A DNA stretch of 64,000 nucleotides from Bryobacter aggregatus MPL3 (lineage in GTDB: Bacteria > Acidobacteriota > Terriglobia > Bryobacterales > Bryobacteraceae). The DNA lies in NCBI RefSeq assembly GCF_000702445.1, contig NZ_JNIF01000004.1, positions 1-64,000 on the forward strand. The letters are read 5' to 3'. Below the pieces are notes generated by a model. That model was not told the DNA's origin and ran no database searches. It saw only the letters and a program-made list of their open reading frames with translations. Made by a program: the position numbers and the translations under genes. This document shows, in pieces, positions 34,781 through 45,151 of the stretch. Position 1 is the stretch's first letter. Each line of letters begins with the position of its first letter.

Positions 34781-35251
34781 CTATTGCTCCAAGGCTTCCA
34801 GCGCTGTGAGAATGCCATCTGCGCCAGGATTGACGGCCACCGGGGAGCAGTAGCTCCAGCGAATGATTCCGTCCTTGTCAATGACAAAGAGCGCCCGCTC
34901 GGCGACCCCTTCCGGACGATAGGCGCCGTAGAGCTTTGCCACTGCTCCCTTCGGTTCAAAATCCGCCAGGAGCGGAAAATGCAGTTGCCGCGACTTGGCG
35001 AAGGCCGAATGGCACCATACCCCATCGACAGAGATGCCGAGGAGTTCCGCGTGATGCTTCTCAAACTCAGGGAGGATTTCGTTATAGAGGGCCATTTGAT
35101 CAGAACAGACTGCACTCCAGTCGGCTGGATAGAAGGCCAGGACGACGGGACGCCCTTTGAGATCGGAAAGGGAAATGCTCTGATCCGGTGTCGCGTGGAG
35201 GGTAAAGTCGGGAGCCTTGGTGCCGACACCGAGAATCGTGGAATGACTCAT
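34781..35251 (-). CDS. Peroxiredoxin (AhpC/TSA family)
   Basis: This 156-aa enzyme reduces peroxides. The fold starts KAPDFTLHATPDQSISLSDLKGRPVVLAFYPADWSAVCSDQMAL, with the peroxidatic Cys near residue 49 in an 'ADWSxVC' form. LLGISVDGVWCHSAFAKSRQLHFPLLADFEPKGAVAKLYGAYRPEGVAERALFVIDKDGIIRW continues the family pattern. Two further Cys (in GVWCHSAF and SYCSPVAV) could act in resolving the disulfide, but which one does cannot be told. It stands between the unknown 121-aa gene and the DsbA gene. Confidence 0.92.
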   Translation of the reverse strand: MSHSTILGVGTKAPDFTLHATPDQSISLSDLKGRPVVLAFYPADWSAVCSDQMALYNEILPEFEKHHAELLGISVDGVWCHSAFAKSRQLHFPLLADFEPKGAVAKLYGAYRPEGVAERALFVIDKDGIIRWSYCSPVAVNPGADGILTALEALEQ

Positions 35252-35257
35252 ATGTTC

Positions 35258-35623
35258 CTAGGATGTTCCGGCGCGCGAGGCGTTTCTGTTGCGCTGGATG
35301 CTTTGGTAGCGCGGGTCGGCGAGGAGCAGGCTCCGGACCTGATCGCTGATCTCCTGCCAGTCGTGGATGAAGTAGTACGCCTCTTGCTGGCTTAAGACTT
35401 CGGTGCGCTTGTCCTCGAGAATCGCGAGGATGGCTTCCGTGGTGGCACGTTTACGAGGGTCCTGTTGCGCCGCAAGTGTGCGCAATGCATTCGCAACCCG
35501 AATGAACTCCGCGTCTACCAGCCGGAGAATGATCTCGGCACGAGCCACCTGGTTGGGCGTGCCACGCAAGGCTGGAGCGGCCGCACCTCCGTCGTCTTCC
35601 CAAACTGCAAGGTTGCGGGACAT
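35258..35623 (-). CDS. Hypothetical protein in the redox operon
   Basis: This 121-aa protein is mostly helical and soluble, with no signal or membrane segment. It contains RAEIILRLVDAEFIRVANALRTLAAQQDPRKRATTEAILAILEDKRTEVLSQQEAYYFIHDWQEISDQVRSLLL, which looks like an extended helical bundle. No Cys is present, so it is unlikely to be redox-active itself. Its stop is six bases before the peroxiredoxin start. A partner or regulator in the operon is an inference. Confidence 0.6.
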   Translation of the reverse strand: MSRNLAVWEDDGGAAAPALRGTPNQVARAEIILRLVDAEFIRVANALRTLAAQQDPRKRATTEAILAILEDKRTEVLSQQEAYYFIHDWQEISDQVRSLLLADPRYQSIQRNRNASRAGTS

Positions 35624-35662
35624 CGAGTCATCGGAGATGCGGAAGCTTTTAATATGTGACTT

Positions 35663-36325
35663 CTAGTCGTGCAAAACGACATTGAGCAACGAACTGTGGA
35701 TTTGCAAGGTTCCGTTGTACTCGATAAAGCCGAGACGGCGAAACTTATTCATAAAAAAACTGACCCGCGAGCGGGTGGTTCCGATCATCTCAGCCAGCGT
35801 CTCCTGACTGATCTTAGGGATGACTGTTTCCGGCTTGCCTTCCTTTCCGAAGTTCGCCAACAACAGGAGCGCACGCGCCAGACGTTTTTCGCTGGAGTTG
35901 AACAGTTGGTCCACCAGATCTTCTTCAATCCGCATGGTGCGCGTCAACATATAGGAGAGTAGCAGTTCTGAGAAAGAAGCCTCCGCCTGCAAGGTCTCGA
36001 CCACCGTCGCCTTATCGATGCGTGTGATGATGCTGGCGGCCATGCAAGTTGCTGTCGACATCCGTTGTTTCTGCGCGGCAAGACAGCCTTCTCCAAAAAA
36101 GTTGCCGTCTCCAAGAACGGCAATGACCGCCTCTTTCCCGCTTTTGGAAACAACCGTAAGCTTTACCTTCCCCTTCTGAATGTAATAAAGCGAACTCGCA
36201 GGATCGCCTTGAGCAAAGAGAACGGTATGAATGTCCAGCGCATCAACCTTACGGCCTTTTCCTGGTTCACTCAAGAATCTGAGCACGCTGAACTTCGTTT
36301 GTTTCTTCGGTTTTTCTTGTTTCAT
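35663..36325 (-). CDS. Crp/Fnr-family transcription regulator
   Basis: The start at 36325 gives a 220-aa protein that begins MKQEKPKKQTKF. The cyclic-nucleotide-binding-like domain (about 25-135) has FAQGDPASSLYYIQKGKVKLTVVSKSGKEAVIAVLGDGNFFGEGCLA. The HTH winged domain contains ISQETLAEMIGTTRSRVSFFMNKFRRLGFIEYNG, a good Crp-type recognition helix. The N-terminal Cys cluster of FNR is absent, so oxygen sensing by an Fe-S cluster is unlikely. It follows the histidine kinase by 25 bases and precedes the unknown gene by 39, so it sits in the middle of the redox operon. Confidence 0.93.
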   Translation of the reverse strand: MKQEKPKKQTKFSVLRFLSEPGKGRKVDALDIHTVLFAQGDPASSLYYIQKGKVKLTVVSKSGKEAVIAVLGDGNFFGEGCLAAQKQRMSTATCMAASIITRIDKATVVETLQAEASFSELLLSYMLTRTMRIEEDLVDQLFNSSEKRLARALLLLANFGKEGKPETVIPKISQETLAEMIGTTRSRVSFFMNKFRRLGFIEYNGTLQIHSSLLNVVLHD

Positions 36326-36350
36326 GTTGTCGAATTGCTGCACAGTGTTT

Positions 36351-37490
36351 CTACCCGTTGCCCGATGGGAGAGTGCACTCCTTATGCTCACTCTCTGCCG
36401 CGATTGTGAAGCAGAAGCTTGAGCCCTTTCCGAACTCAGACTCCACCCAGATCGTGCCTCCCAACGCTTCGATGATCTTCTTGCAAATGGCAAGTCCAAT
36501 CCCGGCGCCTGCGGTCTCTTCTCCATGGAGGCGTTTGAGGAGAGAGAAGATTTGTTCATGGTGCTCCGGTGCGATTCCGATCCCGTTGTCCTGGATCCGG
36601 ATGATCCAGTCCGTTTGCTGCCGCTGAGCCGAAATATGAATTCTGACTGGAGCCGTGCTCCGGTATTTGATCGCATTGCTGATCAGATTCTGGAAGACTC
36701 GCAGCAACTGCCGTTCGTTTCCCTGTACCCGCGGCATGGCATCTATTGTGATCGTCGCGTTGCTGGTAGAGATGGCGTAGGCCAGATTCTCGAGAACTTC
36801 GGCAAGGACAGAATCGAGATGCATCGGACGGGGGACTCCATCAAAGCCCCTGAGGGCAAAAGCGTGCAGTCCTTCGAGTAAGGCAATCATGCGTGCTACC
36901 CCATCCACGATAAATTTCGCGCGCATCTTACTGTAGCTGTCTAATGTCGATCCCTGCATGAGTAACTCGGTGAACATGGAGATCGATCGCAGTGGTTCCT
37001 GCAAGTCATGGGCGACGGCATAGGCAAAGTCTTCGAGATCAGAATTCGAGCGCGCCAGATCGTCACTCTGGTTCTGTTTCTGCACCCGTGCCTCACGCCG
37101 GGCGCCAATTTCTCGAAAGTTGATGACGACCGCTGCAACTTTGGGTTCTGCCAGCAGGTTGGAGAGCGTCGTTTCTGCCCAGCACCATTTCCCGGCCTTC
37201 TGGTGTACACGTGCTTCTAGCTGGTGGGAACCTGGAGGATTCGCAAGCGAATCGCCCAGTACCTTGCGGAGTGGCTCCCGATCTTCAGAATGAATGAGAT
37301 CGAATGCATTTCTTCCGACGAGTTCTTCAGGAGAATAGCCGAGCACCTTGGCCGTGGAGGCAGACGAATAGAGGATCTCACCGGTCGTGGTGACAAGCGT
37401 GATCACGTCGGAACAGTTCTCAACCAATGCCCTAAAAGATGGCACGCTAAAACCTCCGGGATTGTCTCCGCCGGGAGATCTTAATGTCAT
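36351..37490 (-). CDS. PAS-containing sensor histidine kinase
   Basis: This 379-aa soluble kinase has one PAS domain (about 15-130, FRALVENCSDVITLVTTTGEILYSSASTAKVLGYSPEELVGRNAFDLIHSEDR). HisKA is DLEDFAYAVAHDLQEPLRSISMF, with the phospho-accepting His near 162. The HATPase domain has NLISNAIKYR, IQDNGIGIAPEHHEQIFSLLKRLHG and GAGIGLAICKKIIEALGG. It shares the 'HDLQEPLR' signature with the larger kinase at 28.4 kb. It is the first gene of a set of five in one direction and lies 25 bases before the Crp gene. No receiver domain is near. Confidence 0.92.
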   Translation of the reverse strand: MTLRSPGGDNPGGFSVPSFRALVENCSDVITLVTTTGEILYSSASTAKVLGYSPEELVGRNAFDLIHSEDREPLRKVLGDSLANPPGSHQLEARVHQKAGKWCWAETTLSNLLAEPKVAAVVINFREIGARREARVQKQNQSDDLARSNSDLEDFAYAVAHDLQEPLRSISMFTELLMQGSTLDSYSKMRAKFIVDGVARMIALLEGLHAFALRGFDGVPRPMHLDSVLAEVLENLAYAISTSNATITIDAMPRVQGNERQLLRVFQNLISNAIKYRSTAPVRIHISAQRQQTDWIIRIQDNGIGIAPEHHEQIFSLLKRLHGEETAGAGIGLAICKKIIEALGGTIWVESEFGKGSSFCFTIAAESEHKECTLPSGNG

Positions 37491-37626
37491 AGAGATGTTA
37501 ATTGCAAGGAGAGCTGGCAGCTCGATTGCATCCCACCCCGTCGCTAACTTCGGGGCGTGCTCTAACGTAGCATTTCCAATAAAAAACGGCTGTATAAAAA
37601 AGCTCAGTGAGACGTATTGTTAAAAG

Positions 37627-38286
37627 ATGATCAATCGTCGGGCGTTCTATCTTTTGTACGCGTTCAATTTATTCCTTGCTTTTACCTACGCGATGACCGC
37701 AATTTTGGGTGTGGGCGGTGAAACCGCTCACCGCATCTTCAATCTGGACGGCGAGTCCACTATTCCCTCCTGGTATTCTTCGAGTCTGCTGCTGGCATCG
37801 GGCTTGTGCTGGGCAGTTCAGTGGCATTTCGCACATCGCCTGATGGAGCGCCTGGCTGTGTTGGGGATGACGGGAATGTTGGTGGCCTTTTCGATGGATG
37901 AAGGCGTGGCGATTCACGAAGCGGTCTCCCGGAAGATGCAGACGGCAACAGGTAGTCCATTTGACTGGACGGGTCCGCTCTTTTTCGCGGCGATTCCGGT
38001 GCTGATTGGCTTCTACTTCGTGTGGCGTTTCTGGTGGCCTTGGAAGGGGCGTGCTGCCAACATCCTCTTTGGTGGACTTGCACTGATGATTCTCAGCGCT
38101 TGTGTTCCGGAGGGTTTTGCGAATTTCCTGCACCCGGAATCGACACTTTACAAGATGGAAGTCCTCATCGAGGAGACCGGAGAGATGACGGGTATGGTGA
38201 CGATTCTGATTGGATCTTTCGATCATTGGATGGAGCGGATGTATCCTGTTTCCTCGCCCTCCGGCGCAGTGCTGACGCAAGTGTAG
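37627..38286 (+). CDS. Six-helix membrane protein with 'MDEGVAIHE' motif
   Basis: The 219-aa protein has about six membrane helices (LLYAFNLFLAFTYAMTAILG, YSSSLLLASGLCWAVQW, LAVLGMTGMLVAFSMDEG, FAAIPVLIGFYFVWRFWW, ILFGGLALMILSACVP and a last helix near 195). After helix 3 an acidic motif SMDEGVAIHEAVS sits at the membrane edge. The 'MDE...IHE' arrangement recurs in multi-helix membrane proteins of cyanobacteria and other groups and may bind metal. I cannot assign a function. It is divergent from the redox operon, with 135 bp of control region between them. Confidence 0.72.
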   Translation: MINRRAFYLLYAFNLFLAFTYAMTAILGVGGETAHRIFNLDGESTIPSWYSSSLLLASGLCWAVQWHFAHRLMERLAVLGMTGMLVAFSMDEGVAIHEAVSRKMQTATGSPFDWTGPLFFAAIPVLIGFYFVWRFWWPWKGRAANILFGGLALMILSACVPEGFANFLHPESTLYKMEVLIEETGEMTGMVTILIGSFDHWMERMYPVSSPSGAVLTQV

Positions 38287-38433
38287 TCCGTTCTGCCATT
38301 GCTATGATGGGCATGGTGTGTCCGTCGCGGCCCCCGTCGGTCTCCTTCTGCACGAACTCACTCTTCTCGAATCACGTTTTAGTTTTGCGGTTCCGTGCGG
38401 GCTTTCGTCCTGGCATCGGGACAGGGAGATGCA

Positions 38434-39813
38434 ATGAAAAACATCAAGCGAAAGCTGATAGTTGCCGGTCTGACGGCTTCCTCGATGGGGCTGTTGTTCC
38501 AAATCACGGCCAGGACCAGTCCCGCGCAAGCAAGCGATGCGGCGCTGCTCACCAAAGCCAAAGGCATTCACAGCCGCGTGCTGAAGCTCGATACGCACAA
38601 CGATATTGACACGGCGAACTTCACGCCGGACTGCAACTACACCATGCGCCTCACCACGCAGGTGAATCTGCCGAAGATGATCGAAGGCGGCATGGATGTC
38701 TCGTTCATGATTGCCTATGTCGGCCAGGGCCCGCTCACGCCTGATGGTTACGCCAATGCCTACCGGCAGGCCGTCGACAAGTTCGATGCCGTGCATCGCT
38801 TGACGGAAAAGATCGCGCCCGACAAGATCGGCCTGGCCTTGACGCCAGCCGACGTTCTCGCATTGCATCAGAAGAAGCTGCGCATTGCCGTCATCGGTGT
38901 CGAGAACGGATATCCGATTGGAACCGATCTCAAAAAGGTGAAGGAGTTCTACGACCGGGGCGGACGGTACATGTCGCTGGCCCACAATGGCAACAGCCAA
39001 CTGGCAGATTCGAATACGGGCGAAACCCAGGGCTATCTCTACAACAATGGACTGTCCCCGCTGGGCCGGCAAGTCATTGCCGAGATGAACCGTCTGGGCA
39101 TGATGGTCGATCTGTCGCATCCCTCGAAGGGCGCCAACATGGAAGCGATGCGGATTTCGCAGGCTCCCGTGATTGCGTCGCATTCGGGAGTGCGTGCGCT
39201 CACCAACGTCAGCCGGAACATGGATGACGAGCAGTTGCTGGCGCTGAAGAAGAATGGTGGCGTCATTCAGGTGGTGGGTTTCTCCTCGTATCTCAGAACC
39301 GATTCGAAGGAACGCCTCGATGCTCTTGCCAAGCTGCGTGAAGAGTTCGGCCTGGCCCGGCCGGGCGGTGGACGCGGCGGCGCGATAGCAAATACGGCTC
39401 GTGTCTGTCCGGTTGAGGGTGCCAGCGGCGTTGCTCCGCAGAGCCGGGGACGGGCGAGTTTCGGTCTTGATACTCTCTCCGCTGAACGGCGTGGCGAGTA
39501 TGACAAGCGGCTGGCGGAGATCGATGCCAAGTTTCCGTCCGCGGGCCGGGCCAACGTGAAGGACCTGGTGAATCACATCGACTATGCCGTCAAGCTCATC
39601 GGTCTGGAGCATGTTGGAATCTCTTCGGACTTTGATGGGGGTGGCGGCATTGACGGCTGGAACAGCGCCGCAGAATCCTTCAACGTCACGCTGGAACTCG
39701 CCCGCCGGGGTTATACCGAAGAACAGATCGGCAAGCTGTGGAGTGGCAATCTGCTTCGCGTTTGGGGCGAGATCGACAAGGCCGCTCAAAAGCTACAGAA
39801 GAAAAAGAGCTAG
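38434..39813 (+). CDS. Exported membrane-dipeptidase-family zinc hydrolase
   Basis: The ATG at 38434 follows GGGAG and starts a signal peptide (MKNIKRKLIVAGLTASSMGLLFQITARTSPAQAS). The 459-aa protein has the renal-dipeptidase fold with zinc ligands in LDTHNDID (HxD), VIGVENGYPIG, VDLSHPS and ASHSGVRALTNV. The second half has HVGISSDFDGGGGIDGW. It should cleave dipeptides or beta-lactam-like amides. An extra segment (about 305-340, RPGGGRGGAIANTARVCPVEGASGVAPQSRGRASFG) looks like a loop insertion. Its last four bases overlap the end of the convergent gene. Confidence 0.92.
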   Translation: MKNIKRKLIVAGLTASSMGLLFQITARTSPAQASDAALLTKAKGIHSRVLKLDTHNDIDTANFTPDCNYTMRLTTQVNLPKMIEGGMDVSFMIAYVGQGPLTPDGYANAYRQAVDKFDAVHRLTEKIAPDKIGLALTPADVLALHQKKLRIAVIGVENGYPIGTDLKKVKEFYDRGGRYMSLAHNGNSQLADSNTGETQGYLYNNGLSPLGRQVIAEMNRLGMMVDLSHPSKGANMEAMRISQAPVIASHSGVRALTNVSRNMDDEQLLALKKNGGVIQVVGFSSYLRTDSKERLDALAKLREEFGLARPGGGRGGAIANTARVCPVEGASGVAPQSRGRASFGLDTLSAERRGEYDKRLAEIDAKFPSAGRANVKDLVNHIDYAVKLIGLEHVGISSDFDGGGGIDGWNSAAESFNVTLELARRGYTEEQIGKLWSGNLLRVWGEIDKAAQKLQKKKS

Positions 39814-41279
39814 GCAGCCATCGCTTTTGGCTTCGTTCGGCTGAACCACATCAGGTACGCCCCGATCGCTACGCAAAGCCAACCGAGACAGTTTCCGATC
39901 CTCGTATAGAGTTTCGGCAGTTGTGGGTCCACAGGAACGCTCATCCACAAGCGCTGCCCCGGCAGCGCTTTGCTGTCTGCTTCCGCAACGATGCGGCCAT
40001 AGGCATCCGTCACCGTGAGCAGGCCCTCCCGGGCGGCACGCACGACAGTGAAACCATTCTCGATCCCGCGGAGCGCTGTCATCCTGGCGCCCATCCAGCC
40101 GTCGAGGGAGAAATCCCAGGCCGGCACAAGCATGGCCGCAGGATGGAGTTCGCCATAGGTCCGGCCGAGCGTAGCGAAGTGCATGTCTTTGCAGATTGCA
40201 ATGCCAAAGCGAGTGCCTTCGATGTCGCGCGCGATGGACTTGTGACCAGCGAGGTAGCCGGCGCGCTCCGGCGGCGCGAGGATCTGCTTCTGATAGACCG
40301 CGTCCAGGCTGCCGTCTGGTGAAAACAACCAGGCGTCGTTTGCGATCCCGTCTTTGTGCTGCACGCCGATCCCAACCAGGATCGAGATGCGATGGCGCAA
40401 CGCGCTTGCGGCGAATCGCTCGCGCCACGCTGGAGCGTCCGCTGCGCTGACGACTGCAATCTTTTCGGGCAACAGCACAAGCCGCGCGCCGGCGCTGGCT
40501 AAGGCCGCAAGCTGCGCGTCGTAGGCCGCCTGAATCCTGGCAATGTAGGGAGCCTGCGCCTGGAGTCCGATCGCATCGTCGATCGACGCAATACCGATTG
40601 GAATCCGCTTTGCCGCTGGCGGACTTTGCAGACGAATGGTTCCGAAGACCAGCGCAGCGGCAATCAGAACCATCGTGCCTGCCAGCATGATGCGATTCTC
40701 CCTGCCGCGCAGACCCAGCACCAGGCTAACCGCGATTGCCGAAGAAGCGAGGCAAAGCAGAAACAAGACGCCGGACACGCCGAAGAGCGATGCCGTTTGG
40801 ATAAGAGGCAGGAAGTCCGCCTGTGTATAGGCCAAGCTGGCCCAATTGCCGTCAGGCGCGAAGTTGGCCAGGAGCGTATCTACGGCTACCCAGAAGACGG
40901 GATAGGCCAGCATGGTCCAGGGACGGCGTACCCGCAGAACGACTCGCCGGGTTTCGGCGAGGACAAACAGCCACAACAAAGATTGCCCGGCCACCACGGT
41001 GCAGGCAATCGCCATCGGCATGACGCGGAGGTAGTAGACAGCATTTGCTTGGTAGCCGATCAGGCAAGTTGCGATCACGAGCAGGCGCCAGGGGATTCCT
41101 TCTGCCTGGAGGACACCCCAAAGCAGCAGCGCCGGCACCACCCAGGCCAGGTACGGTACTGGCTCCAGACCGACGACAAAGCGCAGCAGAATGCCGGTCG
41201 CCAACGCGAAGAGCACGGGGACAATTCTGGAACGGAGCCTCAAGCGGACCGCGGGCTCAGGAGAGCACGTTTCACTCAC
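39810..41279 (-). CDS. Lnt-like integral membrane nitrilase (possible N-acyltransferase)
   Basis: This 489-aa protein starts with GTG. About six to seven N-terminal membrane helices (residues 15-215) and one C-terminal helix (near 465) enclose a nitrilase domain (about 235-445). The triad is Glu in [10 protein letters not shown], Lys in [13 protein letters not shown] and Cys in IAICKDMHF. The plan is that of apolipoprotein N-acyltransferase, which adds the third acyl chain to lipoproteins. The Cys motif reads C-K-D rather than the usual C-Y-E, and the expected HLVPFGEY loop is altered. A diverged acyltransferase or another membrane nitrilase is therefore possible. Confidence 0.78.
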   Translation of the reverse strand: MSETCSPEPAVRLRLRSRIVPVLFALATGILLRFVVGLEPVPYLAWVVPALLLWGVLQAEGIPWRLLVIATCLIGYQANAVYYLRVMPMAIACTVVAGQSLLWLFVLAETRRVVLRVRRPWTMLAYPVFWVAVDTLLANFAPDGNWASLAYTQADFLPLIQTASLFGVSGVLFLLCLASSAIAVSLVLGLRGRENRIMLAGTMVLIAAALVFGTIRLQSPPAAKRIPIGIASIDDAIGLQAQAPYIARIQAAYDAQLAALASAGARLVLLPEKIAVVSAADAPAWRERFAASALRHRISILVGIGVQHKDGIANDAWLFSPDGSLDAVYQKQILAPPERAGYLAGHKSIARDIEGTRFGIAICKDMHFATLGRTYGELHPAAMLVPAWDFSLDGWMGARMTALRGIENGFTVVRAAREGLLTVTDAYGRIVAEADSKALPGQRLWMSVPVDPQLPKLYTRIGNCLGWLCVAIGAYLMWFSRTKPKAMAA

Positions 41280-41518
41280 AACCCGCTCGTTTGTTTGATA
41301 GGAGCACGTGGTGCGAGCGAGATTTCCTGTCCAGGCTGGAAAGGCGAACGATTATGGATCTCCCTCTAAATCTAGAATATGGTGTTGAAAAACTACGAAG
41401 TGAATCGCTTCCTTTGTATGTGAGCGAGCATCATGAGGAGGAGCGCCTGCGTTGGCGGCGAGCGAGCGGGCGGATCCATGCCCTGCGTGCGCCCGATAAA
41501 CCAAGCATACTGAGAGTG

Positions 41519-44500
41519 ATGAGAGTTCGCCGCTTCGGCCTGCCATACGCTTGGACGCTCCCGCTGGCTTCCCTGGCCATGATCGCCACAACTGCCCACT
41601 TCCTGACCGCTCAGGCCCCTCCGCCGGACCCCGACTACCGTGCCTTCCTGAAGTCCAATTGTCTCAGTTGCCACAATGCTGACAACAGCATCGCTGGCAT
41701 TCGCGTCGATAATCTTGACGAGAAATTCAGCGACGAAACGGTCAAGAAATGGGAAGCGGTCCACCACCGCATCGCTGCCGGCACAATGCCACCCAAGGGT
41801 GTGCATCAGCCCAGCCCCGAGGATCGCAAGGCAATGGCGGACTGGATTGCCAGAAACCTTGAGGTGGCGAAGCTACGCCCCTCGCCGAAGAACGGAACCG
41901 TCCGCCGTTTGACAGTTGCCCAATACCGCAATACGCTCCGCGAACTCCTCGGCATTGAGAACGACCTCGCGTCTATCTTGCCGGCCGATGGGGTATCCAA
42001 AGACGGGTTCCTCAATAACGCGAGTACGCTGCAACTCTCTCCGCTGCTCATGGAAACCTACTTCGAGATCGCTGAAAAAGCTCTCGACCACGCCATCGTA
42101 GACCCGGCCAAGAAGCCTGAGATCCAGAATTTCCGTGTGGACCTCGGCGACGGCGTAAACCCCACCCCGCTTGCTGAAAAACTGATCCTCGGCGCAGGGA
42201 GCGCGTTGCTTGAAACCTCGGACGTGCTGGTGACCCAACTCACTCCGAAGAAGCCCTTCCCGTTTGAGCCGTTCTTCATGCGCACAAAGTATCGCTTCAT
42301 CGAAGGCTACCGGGGCAATGACACGGTGCGCGGTTGGAGAGACTTTGACAGCATTTACCACTCCGTCTTTGCCGACATGCGCGGTAGTGGCGGTTATCCA
42401 AAAGGTGAAGCCTGGAGCACCGTTCCCGAGGGGCTTCTGCTCCGGCCCGCGATTCCGACCGAAGAGATGTTTGACGACGATGGAACCTACGGTCCCAAGG
42501 CAAACTTCAAGATCTCACTTCGAGAGCTCCCCGATAGCGGCCGCTTCCGCGTGACTGTGATGGCGGCGAAGTATGACGACGGTCTCCTCCTTGATGGAGA
42601 CACCAAGGCCCAAGCTGCTGGCGCCGGACTCGTGATGAAGCCTGCCGACAAGACCGTAACGATTGCCAAGGCAGGGATCTATCAGGTGGACATCTTCCCG
42701 GTGGAACCGAAGCCTGTTGCTCCAGATGCCACTCGTCTGAAAGACAGTCTTACTGGTGCGTGGCCAACACAGGCCCTCGATTCCCCGGCGACTCAACCCA
42801 TCACCGCTCCGCTGGTGATTCCAAGAAGCGCTCTTCCCACAGACGACGAGCATCATGTTGGAGAAGGGGACTTCACTATCTCTGCCTGGATTAAGCCCAA
42901 ACAGCCGGGCCGCCAGTCCCTCGTCAGCCTCGGCAATGCGGACCATACACGCGGCTGGTATCTCGAGATCCCGAACAACCAGGCCTCGCTGCGCTTCCAA
43001 ACGGTAGGCGATGCGGCAGGCGCTACGGCCACAGTCTCCACTCGTCCCGGCGCTGCCCGTCCGAATCAGTGGAGCCACGTCGCCGTTGTGGTCCGCCGGG
43101 GGCACAACGAGACTCTGCTGTACGTCAACGGTTCCCTGGCTGCGAAAGCAAGTATGGGCAGCGCCCAGTTTGATGCCGACCAGTCCGATCTCAAAATCGC
43201 CCAATCTTTCGCGGGCGAGATGGGCGCTGTCCGCTTGTATCGCCGGCCGCTGGAACAATCGGAGATCGTCGCCCTCATCGAGCCTGGAAAGAGTCTCCTG
43301 CAGCCTCTTTCTGCGGGTCGCAAGGCTGGGGCGCCGGAAGATGGCACTACCGTTCGCCGCCGCCGTACACCAGATTTCACTTTGAACCTGGGTGAGCGTG
43401 AATTCACTGGGACGCTGGATCAGCCAGCCTTCCTGGTGGTCCGTCTGCAACCCGGTACGCTCAAAATCAGCGCGAAGTATGACAACGTGAAGGAACTGGA
43501 CCGGATCGTTCTCAGTCCGCTGGCTCCCGGCGATCCTTTAGCCAAACGCTTTGTCACTTTTGAAAAGCGTCAGCCCCGATTGGGTGTTCACCTCGGACTG
43601 CGCCGCGACTGCGGCAGCACCCTCGCACCAGTCGGCTCGCCACAGCCTGTCCCCGGAACGAACCTGACCAAGCATGTCTTTGAAGGCACGATTGACAACT
43701 ATCCTGCTCCGGTGGTGGAGAAGGATAATGTGAACTACCTCGCAGGCATCCACGAAATCGGAATTCGCAGTGAGTACACCGATGGCCGCGACATGCCACG
43801 TTTGCTGGTCCGCTCCGTTGAGTTTGAAGGACCCTATCTCGAACAATGGCCCCCAAAATCGCATAAGGACATCTTCCTCAGCCGAAGCACCGGCACAAGC
43901 GACCAGGCTTACGCAAAGCAAGTGATCACGAACTTTGCGGCCAAAGCCTTCCGCCGGCCGATCACTCCGGCAGAAGAGCAGTCCTTGCTGGCCGTCTACA
44001 CAAAAGCCCAGCAGAGTGGCCGCAACTTCCAGGACTCCATCAAGGACACCCTGCAAGTGGTCCTGACCTCTCCACAGTTTCTCTTCCTGATCGAAACCAG
44101 CGCGAGCCCGGCGGCCGAGCCACTGGACAATTGGGAGCTCTCCTCCAAGCTCTCTTACTTCCTGTGGAACGGTCCTCCAGATGCCCGTACCCGGCAGTTG
44201 GCCGCGAGCGGCCTGCTGGAGAAGCAGCTCGACACTGAAATCGACCGCATGATCGCGGACGCGCGCTTTGCGCGCTTCGCCTCGGAGTTTGTCTCCCAGT
44301 GGCTGACTCTTGATAAGTTTCAGGTTCTGGAGGCCGACCGTAAGCGCTTCCCGAAGCTCACCCGGGACACACGCAAAGCGCTCGAGCAGGAACCCGTCGA
44401 GTTCGTGAAGTACTTAGTCCGGAACAACCTCCCGGCGAAGAACCTGATCTCCTCGGACTTCATCCTCGCCAACGAAGCTGTCGCCAACTATTACGACCTG

Positions 44501-45109
44501 GCGGACAAGACTGAGAGCGGCTTCAACTACGTCACGATTCCGCACGGCCGTCCTGATCTTGGAGGCGTCCTGAGCCAGGCCGCGATTCTGGCTGGTCTTT
44601 CTGATGGACGCGAATCGAACCCAGTCAAGCGCGGTGCCTGGCTGGCCCGGAAGATCGTAGCGGAGCCGCCAGCGGACCCGCCACCGAATGTTCCAGTCTT
44701 GAAAGACACGGCTGGCCTGACCTTGCGCCAGCGCCTGGAGCAGCATCGGAACGTTCCGGCCTGCATGCAGTGCCATTTGAAGATCGATCCGTGGGGTGTC
44801 CCCTTTGAGGATTACGACGCCGGTGGTCGCCGCAAGAAGGAGAAGGTGGACGCGAAATCCACGCTGCCGGACAAGACCGAAGTGGACGGCGTCGATGGTC
44901 TCAAGCATTATCTTGCCGAAGAGCGCTTGGATCAGGTCTCCTTCAGCGTTCTGAAGCACTTGGCGACCTATGCAGTCGGCCGCTCACTCACGTACAATGA
45001 ACTTCACGAGCTCCGCACGAACGGAGTCAAGGATCTGAAAGCAAACGGCTACCGGATGAAGGACATGGTCCGGTATGTTGTCAAGAGCCCTAGCTTCCTG
45101 CAGAAGTAG
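41519..45109 (+). CDS. DUF1587/1592/1588/1585 c-type cytochrome-like protein with LamG insert
   Basis: The ATG at 41519 gives the best signal peptide ([32 protein letters not shown]). The 1196-aa protein has a heme-binding CLSCHN (about residue 48), with the MPP segment around 85-90 as the possible axial Met. DUF1587 follows ([23 protein letters not shown]). About residues 444-590 form an LamG-type lectin domain ([13 protein letters not shown] ... [10 protein letters not shown] ... LLYVNG ... [10 protein letters not shown]). DUF1595/1592/1588/1585 are further on ([77 protein letters not shown]). Such proteins are paired with DUF1552 proteins. The function is unknown. Confidence 0.9.
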   Translation: MRVRRFGLPYAWTLPLASLAMIATTAHFLTAQAPPPDPDYRAFLKSNCLSCHNADNSIAGIRVDNLDEKFSDETVKKWEAVHHRIAAGTMPPKGVHQPSPEDRKAMADWIARNLEVAKLRPSPKNGTVRRLTVAQYRNTLRELLGIENDLASILPADGVSKDGFLNNASTLQLSPLLMETYFEIAEKALDHAIVDPAKKPEIQNFRVDLGDGVNPTPLAEKLILGAGSALLETSDVLVTQLTPKKPFPFEPFFMRTKYRFIEGYRGNDTVRGWRDFDSIYHSVFADMRGSGGYPKGEAWSTVPEGLLLRPAIPTEEMFDDDGTYGPKANFKISLRELPDSGRFRVTVMAAKYDDGLLLDGDTKAQAAGAGLVMKPADKTVTIAKAGIYQVDIFPVEPKPVAPDATRLKDSLTGAWPTQALDSPATQPITAPLVIPRSALPTDDEHHVGEGDFTISAWIKPKQPGRQSLVSLGNADHTRGWYLEIPNNQASLRFQTVGDAAGATATVSTRPGAARPNQWSHVAVVVRRGHNETLLYVNGSLAAKASMGSAQFDADQSDLKIAQSFAGEMGAVRLYRRPLEQSEIVALIEPGKSLLQPLSAGRKAGAPEDGTTVRRRRTPDFTLNLGEREFTGTLDQPAFLVVRLQPGTLKISAKYDNVKELDRIVLSPLAPGDPLAKRFVTFEKRQPRLGVHLGLRRDCGSTLAPVGSPQPVPGTNLTKHVFEGTIDNYPAPVVEKDNVNYLAGIHEIGIRSEYTDGRDMPRLLVRSVEFEGPYLEQWPPKSHKDIFLSRSTGTSDQAYAKQVITNFAAKAFRRPITPAEEQSLLAVYTKAQQSGRNFQDSIKDTLQVVLTSPQFLFLIETSASPAAEPLDNWELSSKLSYFLWNGPPDARTRQLAASGLLEKQLDTEIDRMIADARFARFASEFVSQWLTLDKFQVLEADRKRFPKLTRDTRKALEQEPVEFVKYLVRNNLPAKNLISSDFILANEAVANYYDLADKTESGFNYVTIPHGRPDLGGVLSQAAILAGLSDGRESNPVKRGAWLARKIVAEPPADPPPNVPVLKDTAGLTLRQRLEQHRNVPACMQCHLKIDPWGVPFEDYDAGGRRKKEKVDAKSTLPDKTEVDGVDGLKHYLAEERLDQVSFSVLKHLATYAVGRSLTYNELHELRTNGVKDLKANGYRMKDMVRYVVKSPSFLQK

Positions 45110-45151
45110 CAACAACGGACTGAATCTGATATCAACTGACGGAGTCTTACG

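Noticed and set aside
34777-35229. The long N-terminal extension of the DsbA frame
   Set aside because: It reads through the peroxiredoxin gene in another phase and gives a Ser/Arg-rich sequence. The start at 34776 fits the thioredoxin-like fold and lies four bases after the peroxiredoxin stop.
36326-36676. A longer start for the Crp-type regulator
   Set aside because: The extra 117 residues overlap the histidine kinase gene in another frame and look like shadow sequence.
41045-41518. Earlier starts for the DUF1592-type protein (including the ATG at 41354)
   Set aside because: They place non-hydrophobic sequence ahead of a good signal peptide that begins at 41519.
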